Origin: Lachnospiraceae bacterium
GTDB lineage: Bacteria; Bacillota; Clostridia; Lachnospirales; Lachnospiraceae
DNA length: 64,000 bases
Reading direction: 5' to 3'
Assembly (NCBI GenBank): GCA_017539565.1
Contig: JAFYCS010000003.1
Location: 1-64,000, forward strand
How positions within the stretch are numbered: position 1 is the first letter of the stretch; the number at the start of each line of letters is the position of its first letter. Below, piece after piece: positions 52,135-62,118 of this stretch. The position numbers and the translations under genes were made by a program. Under the pieces are notes generated by a model. The model did not search any database, was not told the origin of the DNA, and saw only the letters and a list, made by a program, of their open reading frames with translations.

Positions 52135-53448
52135 CTATTGTTCCTTGTTCTCTGCCTTCTTTGTCTTTTTCTTTTTATCTTTATCTGCTGCGGCTTTTAC
52201 AGGATCAGTCTGCAGATTATCCAATGAGGCAAATGGTAACAGCAGAAAGATATTATAAGCCGGCTCCAGCAGATGATGCTCCATCATAAAATGCAGCGAT
52301 AATACAGCTAAAACATACATTCTGAATGTATGCTTGTTCTTAAACAGGCGGTACTGTGTCCACAGGAGGAGTAAAACGATCAGTATAAAAGCCACCAGGC
52401 CATACATGATCAGTACACGCGCGTATGAAGAATCAAGAAATTCATATTCGCCTGTATTCTTAAACACATTTCCACTAAGCCAGTAATGATCATAGTACTT
52501 TCCGAACAACGTAAGGCCTGTGACCCCCAGAATACGATTGGGATTCTGGATACGTCCCGCTAATGAATACAATACATGATATTTATTATAAAAAACCTCC
52601 GGATCCTCACTATATGTCGCTACCCATATCATAAATACAGCGATCACTATCAGATAGGATGCAAGCAAAAGATATCTCCACGGTTTTAAAAGCTTTTCGG
52701 GAACAGTCCATCCCTTTTTTCTGAACAAAGTATATATCAGGGCTCCCGCACATACCAGGAATACGGAAAGGAATGCTGTACGTCCATCCACATAGATAAG
52801 GTTAAGCACAGTCAATGCAAGGATGATCAGGTATGCCGGCCACTTAAGATCGCCGTTTTTCACAAACACATAGGTTACGATCACAAAGCAGACATGCCCC
52901 GCCAGATTGGTCGGTCCCAGAGTTCCGAATGAATGTCTTATCACTCCGTCCCTCTCAAGGTTATATTCAGGAATAACTCCGACCAGGTTCATGAATACAG
53001 TAAAAGCCATAACACCACCGGCCAGCCACATACTGTATTTGGCGATCTTGCGGTAATCCTTACCATATGATGCCACGATCATCGCCATATCGCGGAATAT
53101 ATAGGTATCGTTCTGTTCCCGCATATAAAAAGCATAAAACCATCCCAGCAGGAGCATAGCGCTTAGTATTATCCGCTCTCTGTTATTTTTTGTCTCAACC
53201 GCTATATTATATATTGCAGGGATGATGATCAGAAAACGCAGATTCATCAGGCTCTGATATATCAGTCCTGCCAGCTCGGGTGATATATTTCCCATACCAC
53301 CGGACATCCAGGATGCAAAATAAGCCAAAAACGGCGTTGATCCCAAAAGCTCATACAGTAATATCAGCACCAGAAATATCCAATACATCCTGTCTACGGC
53401 TTTTGAGTATTTTTGAAGTTCTTCTTTTATTCCGGTCTTTTTATCCAT
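52135..53448 (-). CDS. Wzy-like polysaccharide polymerase, copy 2
   Basis: 437 residues from ATG 53448, which overlaps the acyltransferase stop by eight bases and has GAGG upstream; an extended frame to 53481 is less likely. Same helices and motifs as copy 1 (NLRFLIIIPAIYNI, LLGWFYAFYMREQNDT, RHSFGTLGPTNLAGH, KWPAYLIILALTVLNL, MMEHHLLEPAYNIFLLLPF), followed by a Lys-rich tail. Two polymerases in one locus may make two linkages, or one may be a ligase. Confidence 0.8.
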   Translation of the reverse strand: MDKKTGIKEELQKYSKAVDRMYWIFLVLILLYELLGSTPFLAYFASWMSGGMGNISPELAGLIYQSLMNLRFLIIIPAIYNIAVETKNNRERIILSAMLLLGWFYAFYMREQNDTYIFRDMAMIVASYGKDYRKIAKYSMWLAGGVMAFTVFMNLVGVIPEYNLERDGVIRHSFGTLGPTNLAGHVCFVIVTYVFVKNGDLKWPAYLIILALTVLNLIYVDGRTAFLSVFLVCAGALIYTLFRKKGWTVPEKLLKPWRYLLLASYLIVIAVFMIWVATYSEDPEVFYNKYHVLYSLAGRIQNPNRILGVTGLTLFGKYYDHYWLSGNVFKNTGEYEFLDSSYARVLIMYGLVAFILIVLLLLWTQYRLFKNKHTFRMYVLAVLSLHFMMEHHLLEPAYNIFLLLPFASLDNLQTDPVKAAADKDKKKKTKKAENKEQ

Positions 53449-54466
53449 TTTTATCCTCATCCTCTGCCCATTCACCGACAAACAGTATCCTTAACAGGCG
53501 GCTCTTCGGCAATATCCTGACAGAAAAATACAATGTTAATATCAAACCCAGTACTGCCTCCAGAAAGACCACAGGCAGGTATTCCCATCCCATATAGCGG
53601 TAACAGAATACACGTACGAATTGCTGAACATAATAACTCAGTATATATATGGCATATGAATTATCTCCGCAGCAGGCAAATGCGCGGCATAATACGCCTT
53701 CTTTTTTCTCTATCGCTATCGCCGCTGACAGTACAACATAGATCCCCGCCACTGCAGTGATAATATACGGACATTTCCACACAATAAACGGACAACTCAA
53801 TATGGCGGTCAATACTAACAAACAAAGCGCTGCCCCGGAATGAAAGATATATTTTATCCTTTGATATAAAAGAAGAATAACGATACCAAGCACAAAATAG
53901 ATATAATATCCGAATAAACGCTCTATCGTAGTCTCTGTGTCAAAGCGCAAGAAAAATCCTATAAAATAGAATACCACAGCTATAATCGATAAGCAAATGC
54001 TTTTTCCCTTTGGTCCTAACCTGTTGATAAAATGATGAACGATCTCCGTAAACAGGCAATATATGAACAGAACATACAGATACCATAAGCTTCCGTCCGG
54101 ACTCCGCCCCAAAAGGATCCTCCAGGCACTGTAAGCATCTACAGGATTCCTGGCATATGCATTAAGTAATATCTTAGGGATCAGCGAAGCATAGGATAAA
54201 AACAGATACGGGATCATAAGACGTTTGAATTTCTTTATCAGAACAGAAAAAACATCGCTCTTTTCCGCTAAAAAGTATTTTGCGTTTACAAATCCCGAAA
54301 TGCAGAAAAAGGCTGCCATATGAAATGAATAACAGAAATCGTATATCCATTTATAACCGAGCGCAGGGAAGAAGCCTTCCTCGGCATCCGGAAAGGAGTG
54401 TCCAAGAAGGACTATGAGCACTGCGATCCCACGCGCGATATTGATCTCTTTATAATACTTTTTCAT
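53441..54466 (-). CDS. acyltransferase 3 family membrane protein
   Basis: 341 residues and about ten helices. The N-terminus EINIARGIAVLIVLLGHSFP has the Arg and the His of the family's active site, followed by FHMAAFFCISGFVNAKYF. Such enzymes O-acetylate or O-succinylate sugars of capsules and peptidoglycan. ATG 54466 overlaps the upstream stop by one base (TGATG). Probably acetylates the repeat unit made by this operon. Confidence 0.9.
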   Translation of the reverse strand: MKKYYKEINIARGIAVLIVLLGHSFPDAEEGFFPALGYKWIYDFCYSFHMAAFFCISGFVNAKYFLAEKSDVFSVLIKKFKRLMIPYLFLSYASLIPKILLNAYARNPVDAYSAWRILLGRSPDGSLWYLYVLFIYCLFTEIVHHFINRLGPKGKSICLSIIAVVFYFIGFFLRFDTETTIERLFGYYIYFVLGIVILLLYQRIKYIFHSGAALCLLVLTAILSCPFIVWKCPYIITAVAGIYVVLSAAIAIEKKEGVLCRAFACCGDNSYAIYILSYYVQQFVRVFCYRYMGWEYLPVVFLEAVLGLILTLYFSVRILPKSRLLRILFVGEWAEDEDKNG

Positions 54467-56166
54467 CAAAAATACACTTCAGAATACCTGATCCACATTT
54501 CCCCGTCGATAAAGTAATAATACACCCCGGGATCCTCTGACAAACCGTTACGTTCAAGCCATGCTCTTGCGTTTTCAAGATATACCGATATATCCGTCTG
54601 TATCAGATCCCAGCCTTCAGGTGCATTTCCCGAATAGCCGTTTATTGTGTTCAGATCATATTTATCCGCCAGCAGCCAGCCTTTCATATTCATATTAAAT
54701 GCGTCATCCCCTGCTCCTTCCGAAAGCGACGGGAAGATCACTACCGCACTGCAGTCATCCGGAGGCGCCGGGACACTGTCCACCCATGCTTTTATACTCT
54801 GAGTATCCTCATTTGTGACGTGAGGTGCCTGAGAGGGGATGATCAGCAGAACCAGCAAACAGATAAACAGCCCGTTTACGAGCACCGGCTTCTCTTTGCC
54901 CACTCCCGATGATACAACTGATAAACAATAACAGATGATAACCGCCACCGGTATGGTAAATATCGCAAACGCCCTGCCTGTAGCCCTTATCGCCGATGCT
55001 CCGGGAATAAACTTTCCCAAAGCCACCCAGAGGGAAGTATTCCCAAAACGGCATACAGATACATAGATCAACAATATTGTCAGGATAACATCCGCGACAA
55101 GAAAAGCGCTCCATTCACTATGCTTCTTTTTTATCATCAGGCTCATAGGTATACATGATAAAAAGAGTAAAAATACGATCAACGGCCATCCGTAAGACGT
55201 TTCCATGATTATATTGGGCTTTAAGCTTTCAAACCCTTCTATAACGGAAAACGGAAGCTTATCGCGCAGAAATGTCTCTACAGGTGCATAAGAAAGTGTT
55301 CTGACAATATCCGTTAAGACCGGAGAATGCGACAGTGTAAAATATTCACTGTAGCCGCCGTTATTAAGATAGATCGGCAGATATATCAAAAATAAGGGTA
55401 TCATCCATATCAACTGGAGCAGGCCATAGAATAAGAGCTCCTTGATATGTACCTTAAGGAAATCCAATGCATATTTAAAACCCTTTTTCAGGATCGTATA
55501 AATGCATAAGAAGAAGAAAAGCATAAACAGCATAAGACTGCAGAAATATGCCACATAAAACGCAGATAGGCAGATCAGCCCGAATGCGCAAGTGGCAAGG
55601 ATCCCCCAGAGTAAGCGTGCTTTTGCCCCCTTCCCCCTGTTTTTTATCATCCGTATCATCAGATAGGTAAAAACAGGAACATAAGCCAGTGAGAAAAACT
55701 GCGAATGATAACTCAGCTGGGTAAAAGAACACGACCAGAGCGATATGAACAATCCGGCATATGCAAGGATACGGTTCACTCCTATCTCACGCAATGTCAG
55801 ATACATAAATATCACACCTGCAAAATGAATTATGATAAAGCTGATATTATACGATACGAACATATCCAGGTCGAAAACTCTGAGCAGGCTGTAGATGATC
55901 CCCGGTCCCAGCATCGTTTCGCTGTAACCCAGAGTATTAAGCTGCGGCCAGAACGCACGCAGGGTGAGTATCGGTGAATGAGACGTAAAAACATCATACC
56001 AATGTTCCAGAAACATTGAAACCAGCAGTGAGTCCGCATCACGGCCGAAGATCTGTGTCGACACATTCGTATTGCAGAAATATACAATCTCCCCCAGCAC
56101 CACTGCAATAATAACACAGATGACAGCTGCAGGCTTGATCAGTTTATCCTTGTCCAGTTTCTCCAT
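54466..56166 (-). CDS. polytopic membrane protein, probable GT-C glycosyltransferase
   Basis: 566 residues, about eleven helices and an outer C-terminal domain (~440-566). The first outer loop reads QIFGRDADSLLVSMFLEHWY, with Asp residues in the usual GT-C place, followed by FWPQLNTLGYSETMLGPG. Might add a side-branch sugar outside the membrane. Only a weak AGGG site stands upstream. Located between the small methyltransferase and the acyltransferase in the capsule-type operon. Confidence 0.75.
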   Translation of the reverse strand: MEKLDKDKLIKPAAVICVIIAVVLGEIVYFCNTNVSTQIFGRDADSLLVSMFLEHWYDVFTSHSPILTLRAFWPQLNTLGYSETMLGPGIIYSLLRVFDLDMFVSYNISFIIIHFAGVIFMYLTLREIGVNRILAYAGLFISLWSCSFTQLSYHSQFFSLAYVPVFTYLMIRMIKNRGKGAKARLLWGILATCAFGLICLSAFYVAYFCSLMLFMLFFFLCIYTILKKGFKYALDFLKVHIKELLFYGLLQLIWMIPLFLIYLPIYLNNGGYSEYFTLSHSPVLTDIVRTLSYAPVETFLRDKLPFSVIEGFESLKPNIIMETSYGWPLIVFLLFLSCIPMSLMIKKKHSEWSAFLVADVILTILLIYVSVCRFGNTSLWVALGKFIPGASAIRATGRAFAIFTIPVAVIICYCLSVVSSGVGKEKPVLVNGLFICLLVLLIIPSQAPHVTNEDTQSIKAWVDSVPAPPDDCSAVVIFPSLSEGAGDDAFNMNMKGWLLADKYDLNTINGYSGNAPEGWDLIQTDISVYLENARAWLERNGLSEDPGVYYYFIDGEMWIRYSEVYF

Positions 56167-56182
56167 TAATAAATAACCCTAT

Positions 56183-56932
56183 TTATAATGCCCTTGCGGC
56201 AAAATAAGCAGTCCAGGATCCGAAATCCGGCTCTTTCAGAGTATTGCAGTCGATCACTTCCAGCAATTCAAATCCTGCTTCCTTAAGATACATCTCTATC
56301 TCTGGCTTAAAGAAATAGCGCATATGATGACTCTCAGTGATGGTTTTTAAAGTATGCGTATCCTTGTCTTCCACCAGCAGCTCATAATTAACATCAACAA
56401 TATCCGTATTTGCATGAACTACGGGTCTGGCTATCCTGCGGATCCTGAAATCTTTTTCTTCCACATCTTTTACTCTCAGCGCAGGCGGATCCGAAAGCAC
56501 CCCGGGGCCATACCATGCATCAAAAAGAAATATCCCGTCCTTGTCCAGTGCTTTTCTTGCAGCAACAAACGCATTACATATGTCTTCATTGCTGTTCTGA
56601 TAGCTCATTACATGGAACATCGAAACAACTACATCGTATTTCTCTTTAGGCTCATACGTACGGATATCCGCAACCTCATATGTGATGGAAGAAGACGCCT
56701 TCTGCGCTTCCTCGACCATCTCCCGGCTCATATCGATACCATGCAGCCGGTATCCCAGTTTTTCAAAGCATACATCATGCTTACCGGTCCCGCATCCGTA
56801 TACTATCATAGTCTTTGCAGCCGGATCCCATTTCTTTATTATGCTGTCTGCCTCTTTGGCTTCTTTTGAATAATCCTTTTCCTTATACAGTGCATTATAA
56901 AAACGAGCGTAATCCTGAAAAACATCCATCAT
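56183..56932 (-). CDS. SAM-dependent methyltransferase
   Basis: 249 residues from ATG 56932 (GAGG six bases upstream). The frame up to 56944 starts with GTG inside the aminotransferase gene and is less likely. SAM motif I MIVYGCGTGKHDVCFEKLG, post-I GIDMSREMVEEAQKA, and DVVVSMFHVMSYQNSNEDI. Resembles methyltransferases acting on amino or deoxy sugars; coming directly after a sugar aminotransferase, N-methylation of an amino sugar is possible. Confidence 0.88.
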   Translation of the reverse strand: MMDVFQDYARFYNALYKEKDYSKEAKEADSIIKKWDPAAKTMIVYGCGTGKHDVCFEKLGYRLHGIDMSREMVEEAQKASSSITYEVADIRTYEPKEKYDVVVSMFHVMSYQNSNEDICNAFVAARKALDKDGIFLFDAWYGPGVLSDPPALRVKDVEEKDFRIRRIARPVVHANTDIVDVNYELLVEDKDTHTLKTITESHHMRYFFKPEIEMYLKEAGFELLEVIDCNTLKEPDFGSWTAYFAARAL

Positions 56933-56933
56933 C

Positions 56934-58058
56934 TCATACCTCACTCATAACTTCTTTTACTGCTTTGACAACCGTACTCATCTGCTCTTTCGTCAGTGCC
57001 AGTCCGCTGGGTATATAAAAGCCCCTTCTGGCCAGCTTTTCCGCAACCGGGTAACTCTCACCTTTGAACAGGCCCATCTCCTGAAAGACCGGCTGTTCAT
57101 GCATACACCAGAAAAACGTCCTGGTCCCTATGCCCTTAGCCGCAAGCCTCTTTTGCATCTCCTCATTATCTATACCTACGCTGTCTTTAAGCACTATACC
57201 GTAAACCCAGTATATGTTCTTTGCATATTCCGTTTCTGTTATGGGAAGCTGCAGGCCCTTAACATCCTTTAATCCCTCAGTATAGAATGCTCCCATCTCG
57301 CGTTTTCTGTTTATGAACTCATCAAGACGTTCAAGCTGCGCCAGACCGACTGCTGCCTGAAGATTGGTAAAGCGGAAATTGCCGCTGAGCTCTTCATGTA
57401 CATATCTTTTTTTCTTCTGAAAACAGAGATTTCTTATGCTCCTGCATCGCTCTGCCAGCTCCTCGTCATCAGTCACCACCATCCCGCCTTCGCCGGTCGT
57501 TACGTGCTTATTGGGATAGAAACTGAAAATGCTTATATCGCCAAAACTTCCGCAGTGCCTGCCCTTATACGTCTGTCCATGCATCTCGGCAGCATCTTCT
57601 ATGATCTTCAGGCCATGCTCCTGTGCCAGCTTAAGTATCGGATCCATATCCACGGGAAGACCATACAGATGCACCACCATCAGCGCTTTTGTTCTTGATG
57701 TTATCTTTTTTTCCACATCTTCAGCGCAGATATTATATGTATAAGGATCACAGTCCACCAGAACCGGCTTTGCCCCGCATCGCACTATTGCCTCGGCACA
57801 TGAGATTATCGTAAAAGCCGGAAGGATCACTTCATCTCCTTCCTTAAGCTTAAGCGCCTGCACAGCTACCTCCAGCGCCGCGGTCCCGTTAGTTACGGCA
57901 ATACCGTATTTTCTTCCGACCGTAGCGCTCATCTTCTCCTCAAACTCCTTTACAAAAGGTCCTTCCGAAGAGATCCATCCCGTATCGATGCACTCACAAA
58001 GATATTTTTTTTCATTTCCGTTCAATAACGGCTCATTTACCGGTATAAAATCACTCAT
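56934..58058 (-). CDS. DegT/DnrJ/EryC1/StrS sugar aminotransferase
   Basis: PLP enzyme of 374 residues that aminates a nucleotide-linked keto sugar. Lys184 in FSFYPNKHVTTGEGG is the cofactor lysine; AVTNGTAALEVAVQAL and EDAAEMHG bind PLP. The nearest known type by motif is perosamine synthetase (4-keto sugars), but the exact substrate is not decided. ATG 58058 overlaps the cupin stop (TGATG). No nucleotide-sugar dehydratase lies in the window; it may be upstream outside. Confidence 0.93.
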   Translation of the reverse strand: MSDFIPVNEPLLNGNEKKYLCECIDTGWISSEGPFVKEFEEKMSATVGRKYGIAVTNGTAALEVAVQALKLKEGDEVILPAFTIISCAEAIVRCGAKPVLVDCDPYTYNICAEDVEKKITSRTKALMVVHLYGLPVDMDPILKLAQEHGLKIIEDAAEMHGQTYKGRHCGSFGDISIFSFYPNKHVTTGEGGMVVTDDEELAERCRSIRNLCFQKKKRYVHEELSGNFRFTNLQAAVGLAQLERLDEFINRKREMGAFYTEGLKDVKGLQLPITETEYAKNIYWVYGIVLKDSVGIDNEEMQKRLAAKGIGTRTFFWCMHEQPVFQEMGLFKGESYPVAEKLARRGFYIPSGLALTKEQMSTVVKAVKEVMSEV

Positions 58059-58495
58059 CAATCTTTCCTCTCCATAACTATCTTATCTTCATCAACGCCC
58101 GTAAAGCGGGTCTTATCATTGTCTCCCGCATAAGGTCCCTGCTTAACCTCGACCATCTCAAGCTCTTCAAGTGCCTTAAAGCCATGGCCTCCGGAGACCA
58201 GTAGGAGAACATCTCCTCCGTTTAAAACACGGCTTTCCAGATAATCTTCATATTCATCATAAAAATCCACACGGAGCTTTCCCTTTTTGATAAACAGGAC
58301 TTCCTGGGTGAACATCACAGAACGGTGTACGGGGTTATGCACGTGTGCATCTATAACCTTTCCCGCAGGATGATGCATATAAGCCACCTGCTGTGAATAC
58401 TCATTAGGCGTGATAAAATCCACACCCTGGCATTCATGTCCGTCACGTATGATAAATGCAAGAGTTTTATTTTTTTTCTTAATGATCTCTACCAT
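58058..58495 (-). CDS. small cupin-like protein of the polysaccharide operon
   Basis: 145 residues with a single double-stranded beta-helix: AHVHNPVHRSV, EVLFIKKGKLRVDFYD and GGDVLLLVSGGHGFKAL. The His-x-His and the later His-Gly-Phe fit a metal site. Not clearly of the FdtA/WxcM isomerase sequence type; a sugar isomerase or epimerase role is only suggested by its coupling to the aminotransferase. GGAGGG upstream of ATG 58495. Confidence 0.75.
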   Translation of the reverse strand: MVEIIKKKNKTLAFIIRDGHECQGVDFITPNEYSQQVAYMHHPAGKVIDAHVHNPVHRSVMFTQEVLFIKKGKLRVDFYDEYEDYLESRVLNGGDVLLLVSGGHGFKALEELEMVEVKQGPYAGDNDKTRFTGVDEDKIVMERKD

Positions 58496-58541
58496 ATTTC
58501 CACCCTCCGTTTCATCCTTTATATGATTTATATTTCATAAA

Positions 58542-60071
58542 CTATGCTTTTCTGATCAGTTTTTTCAAAAATCCCGACACATCCTTCCACAGAGGCAAGC
58601 GGCTGTAGAAAATAAGGATGATCACATTAGGTAGGACAGCACATACCATCAGTTTAAGTATCAATCCCGCAAATCCCGGTATCTGTATCGCGGAAGTGGC
58701 AAAATAACATATACTGCCTGCGATCACATATATCACAAAATATAATAAATGATCCGCAAAATACCGCCCCGGGGTATTCTTGTAATAATGTTTGAACAGC
58801 ACATTAGTCCTGCAGAACATCGTAAATACCGCAACAGTAAACAGCGTTGCCGCCAGAACACCTGTGATCCCGAAAAAGTATCCTAATGTAATGTTTAATA
58901 TAACATTCGCTGCCGCTTCTATCGCAAGCCATAAGCGTCCTTCATAGAACAAGCCTTTTGCATCAAAAAACATGTTTCCTATATATGTCATATTAAGGAT
59001 ATAAAAGTATAAGCCAAACATTACAACCTGAGGCATACTAAGGAGCATTTCTTCATCGTTTTTCATCCATATAGTCATAAACGGCTGATATATGCAAATG
59101 AGGCAGATGGAACACCAGGAAATTATCCACATAAAAAGCATATTCAGCTTACGCATGTTCTTATAGTTACTTTCCAGATCCTGCGTAGCTATGGAATTTC
59201 CGACACTGGCTTTAGCTCCAAGTATGATCATGCCTATTACAGCATATAGTGCATTAAATATATACATGTAATTATCATACATAGCTACCGCTGTCAGACC
59301 GCCTGCCGCAGATATTATGATACCGTCAAACCCGTTTCGTGCTATATCTCCGATCTTCCCCAGATATACGGAACCTATCTGCTCATCGAACTTCTTCTTA
59401 CTATCCGCATCCATGGTCCCTCCGGGTTTGTATTGAGGAAAGTATCTGTCAAAACTCCGGTGCTGTAAATAATTACCCGCCAGAGTACCTAAAGGAAGCA
59501 AAACAATGTAATAATAATAATTCTTAAATATCAAAAGCATGATGATCTGCAGGATCCTGACTGTTATCATCACAAATATATGTATCCTGTTTTCGATATC
59601 CTTTCTCTGGGCCGCGATTAGAAACACGCCCTTATATGCGAAAAACATATACGTCAGTGCCGCATTGGCAACAAACACAAAATACAGAATGTATATGTTT
59701 ATATCAGCCGGTCTTTCATCAGGAACAAAGAATTCCAGAAACGGCGTAAGCAGGATACCTGCCCCCATAATGATCAGCCCGACTCTGAAGTATATCTTCT
59801 TTAAGGTATTTAAAATAGCGCATACCTTTTCAGTATCCTGCTCCGCAACCGGTTTATACAGAAGGATCAGAAAGATAGTCGCAAAATCAAAATCAGCAAG
59901 ATTAAGTATCTGGATTATATAAGTAAACAGGCCATCAAGTCCAAGATAGTCTTTCCCTAAAGAATATAGAACTGCCGTTCTTGTAACAAAAGAAAGACAT
60001 ACTACCGTTATCTGTCTTAATATGCCGCTCGCAATATTACGTTTGGAATTACTTACTCTCGTGTTTTCCAT
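58542..60071 (-). CDS. Wzx-type polysaccharide flippase
   Basis: 509 residues and about 12-14 helices of the MOP/MATE-like fold. The N-terminus SNSKRNIASGILRQITVVCL is typical of Wzx and polysaccharide transport proteins, with VRNGFDG/NGFDGIIISAAGG in the middle. Moves lipid-linked repeat units across the membrane to the Wzy polymerases. Ribosome site weak. Full length. Confidence 0.92.
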   Translation of the reverse strand: MENTRVSNSKRNIASGILRQITVVCLSFVTRTAVLYSLGKDYLGLDGLFTYIIQILNLADFDFATIFLILLYKPVAEQDTEKVCAILNTLKKIYFRVGLIIMGAGILLTPFLEFFVPDERPADINIYILYFVFVANAALTYMFFAYKGVFLIAAQRKDIENRIHIFVMITVRILQIIMLLIFKNYYYYIVLLPLGTLAGNYLQHRSFDRYFPQYKPGGTMDADSKKKFDEQIGSVYLGKIGDIARNGFDGIIISAAGGLTAVAMYDNYMYIFNALYAVIGMIILGAKASVGNSIATQDLESNYKNMRKLNMLFMWIISWCSICLICIYQPFMTIWMKNDEEMLLSMPQVVMFGLYFYILNMTYIGNMFFDAKGLFYEGRLWLAIEAAANVILNITLGYFFGITGVLAATLFTVAVFTMFCRTNVLFKHYYKNTPGRYFADHLLYFVIYVIAGSICYFATSAIQIPGFAGLILKLMVCAVLPNVIILIFYSRLPLWKDVSGFLKKLIRKA

Positions 60072-60129
60072 TGCTGTATGTTACCACTCAGCAGGTGCAT
60101 TGATAACAGCAGGAATTTGTAAATAAATA

Positions 60130-61329
60130 TCAATCATACATTTCTGCATAGGATTGAAACTCCTTGAAAATCTCATCCATTTTTTCCATAAGATCATACT
60201 TTTCTATCTCTGATCTTATCAAAGCAGCACTCTTCTTCATGCTTTCTGCTTTTTTCCCGCTTTCATGTTCCATGACCGCCTGTGCCAGCGAACGTTCATC
60301 CAGAGGATCAAAGTATATCGCAGCATCCTTCATCTGCTCCCTGTGTCCGGGGATACCGGATATTATAACGGGACATCCAAGATATACAGCCTCATAAGGC
60401 GGCATATTATTGGGTCCGAGAACAGATGCATACAGCAGTGCCTTTGCATGTTTGTAAAGATATTTCAATTCAGGATATGAAACCAGGCCAAGAAAACTGA
60501 TCTGATCATCTATCCCGTACTCAGCTGCCTTCTTTTTAATATAATCGCAGTTACCTTTATCCGAACCGGTAAATACCACATTGATCCGGATACCGTTCTC
60601 CTCCTTAAGTAATCTCAGTGCCTTAAGTATGCGGATGTGATTCTTATGCGGCCAGAACTGTGCCGGATAGAAATAGTATTCTTCCGGAAGCTTTGCCTCA
60701 GGAGCTGCTTCCTCCCCCCTGCAAAACTCCGTTAACGGAAACGGAACAATACGTATCTTATCCGCTGATACATAATAGTTTTCAACTATTTCCCTTTTAC
60801 CGCTTTCGTTAGCCGTCAGAATATAACTGGCTCTGTATACCATTTCCCTGTATATGTTTTCGCGTTCCTTCCACTCCATTACGGGTCTGCCTACCTCGGG
60901 AAGCATTGAGAGCCCCCTGTGAGCAAGATCCCATATCGTAAAGATATACGGAACGGAAGTCCTCTCCTGGATCGCTGAAGTAAACCAGATAAGGTCAACA
61001 CCTTCCTTATCACAGAACAGATCCCAATACGAATCCGTCGCACCTGCAGGCTTTCTGTCAACCAGACGGTAAAGAAGCTTTCTGGGGAAAGTTTTTATAT
61101 CACTCAGCTTAGACGCAGCCGCCAAAACAGTCCTCATATAAAACAGATTGTAATACTCCATTCCGTTTATGATGCTTTTATAAGCCTGTTTGGGACCTCC
61201 CTCATAGACGACCACAAATTCGTAATCAGCATTTTTAATATGCTTCATTCCCTTCTTTATCGTATCCAGAAGTGAAGCTGCCCCGCCTTTATCGGGCTTG
61301 AAATCTCTGATGACTACCGCTATCTTCAT
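60130..61329 (-). CDS. GT4-family glycosyltransferase
   Basis: Cytoplasmic GT-B enzyme of 399 residues. The donor-side motif is YPAQFWPHKNHIRILKAL; the EX7E region reads LGPNNMPPYEAVYLGCPVI, keeping the second Glu while the first is Gly. DKGGAASLLDTI is the start of the acceptor domain. Adds one sugar to the growing lipid-linked unit. Start ATG 61329 abuts the previous stop (TAAATG). Confidence 0.92.
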   Translation of the reverse strand: MKIAVVIRDFKPDKGGAASLLDTIKKGMKHIKNADYEFVVVYEGGPKQAYKSIINGMEYYNLFYMRTVLAAASKLSDIKTFPRKLLYRLVDRKPAGATDSYWDLFCDKEGVDLIWFTSAIQERTSVPYIFTIWDLAHRGLSMLPEVGRPVMEWKERENIYREMVYRASYILTANESGKREIVENYYVSADKIRIVPFPLTEFCRGEEAAPEAKLPEEYYFYPAQFWPHKNHIRILKALRLLKEENGIRINVVFTGSDKGNCDYIKKKAAEYGIDDQISFLGLVSYPELKYLYKHAKALLYASVLGPNNMPPYEAVYLGCPVIISGIPGHREQMKDAAIYFDPLDERSLAQAVMEHESGKKAESMKKSAALIRSEIEKYDLMEKMDEIFKEFQSYAEMYD

Positions 61330-62118
61330 TTAAGAATTTCCCCTTGCATATAAATAATAGATCAGCTTGTTTTCCTTTACGACCGGGATGATACGGTTTC
61401 TGATAAAGCGCTTAAGCTTATATTCCGATGTAAGGCCATATTCCTTCTGTATACCCAATGCTTCTTCCGTATATTCTTTAAACCTTTTTCCGGTAGTTCC
61501 GGATGCATCGAATACAACTATGTCCCTGTCGATACGTTTAAACCTGCAACCTTCTTTAAAAAGCCTGACCCACTGATCATAATCCGCAGCCAGCTTTCTG
61601 CCGGTATCAAACTTATGTGTACGAAGCAGATCCGTTCTGACAAACAATGCCTGATGCACAAAAGGCAGCTTATACTTGATGGTGTCGATCTCCGAAGCCT
61701 TCTTACGGTATTTTTGCCCGTTCTCTCTGCGGATTATCGTATCCCCATATATGCAATCGGCATCCGAAATATCTGTTTTCAAAAAAACATCTTCAAGAAC
61801 CGACACATCACGGTAACAGTCATCTGCATTGAGAAAATTGATCCAGCCGGAATCCTCAGACGCCAGCCTGATCCCTTTATTCATTGCATCATATATCCCG
61901 TTATCCTTTTCAGAGATATACTTAAATGTAATACCTTTCTTCTCAAATAACTGCCGGCAACGTTCGATTATCCCGATAGTCCCGTCTGTCGAGCCTCCGT
62001 CAATGATCAGATATTCATAGTCCGTATAAGTCTGCTTTAAAACGGACCTGATAGTACGTTTGAGACTCTTTTCGGCATTAAATGTGACAGTAACTATCGT
62101 AAGCTTCTTATTCTCCAT
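61330..62118 (-). CDS. GT2-family glycosyltransferase
   Basis: Cytoplasmic GT-A enzyme of 262 residues. VTVTFNAEKSLKRTIRSVL and IIDGGSTDGTIGII form the nucleotide site, NFLNADDCYRD the metal-binding acidic motif, and KLAADYDQWVRLF a later conserved block. Similar to colanic-acid-type transferases. ATG 62118 overlaps the upstream stop by one base. Confidence 0.94.
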   Translation of the reverse strand: MENKKLTIVTVTFNAEKSLKRTIRSVLKQTYTDYEYLIIDGGSTDGTIGIIERCRQLFEKKGITFKYISEKDNGIYDAMNKGIRLASEDSGWINFLNADDCYRDVSVLEDVFLKTDISDADCIYGDTIIRRENGQKYRKKASEIDTIKYKLPFVHQALFVRTDLLRTHKFDTGRKLAADYDQWVRLFKEGCRFKRIDRDIVVFDASGTTGKRFKEYTEEALGIQKEYGLTSEYKLKRFIRNRIIPVVKENKLIYYLYARGNS

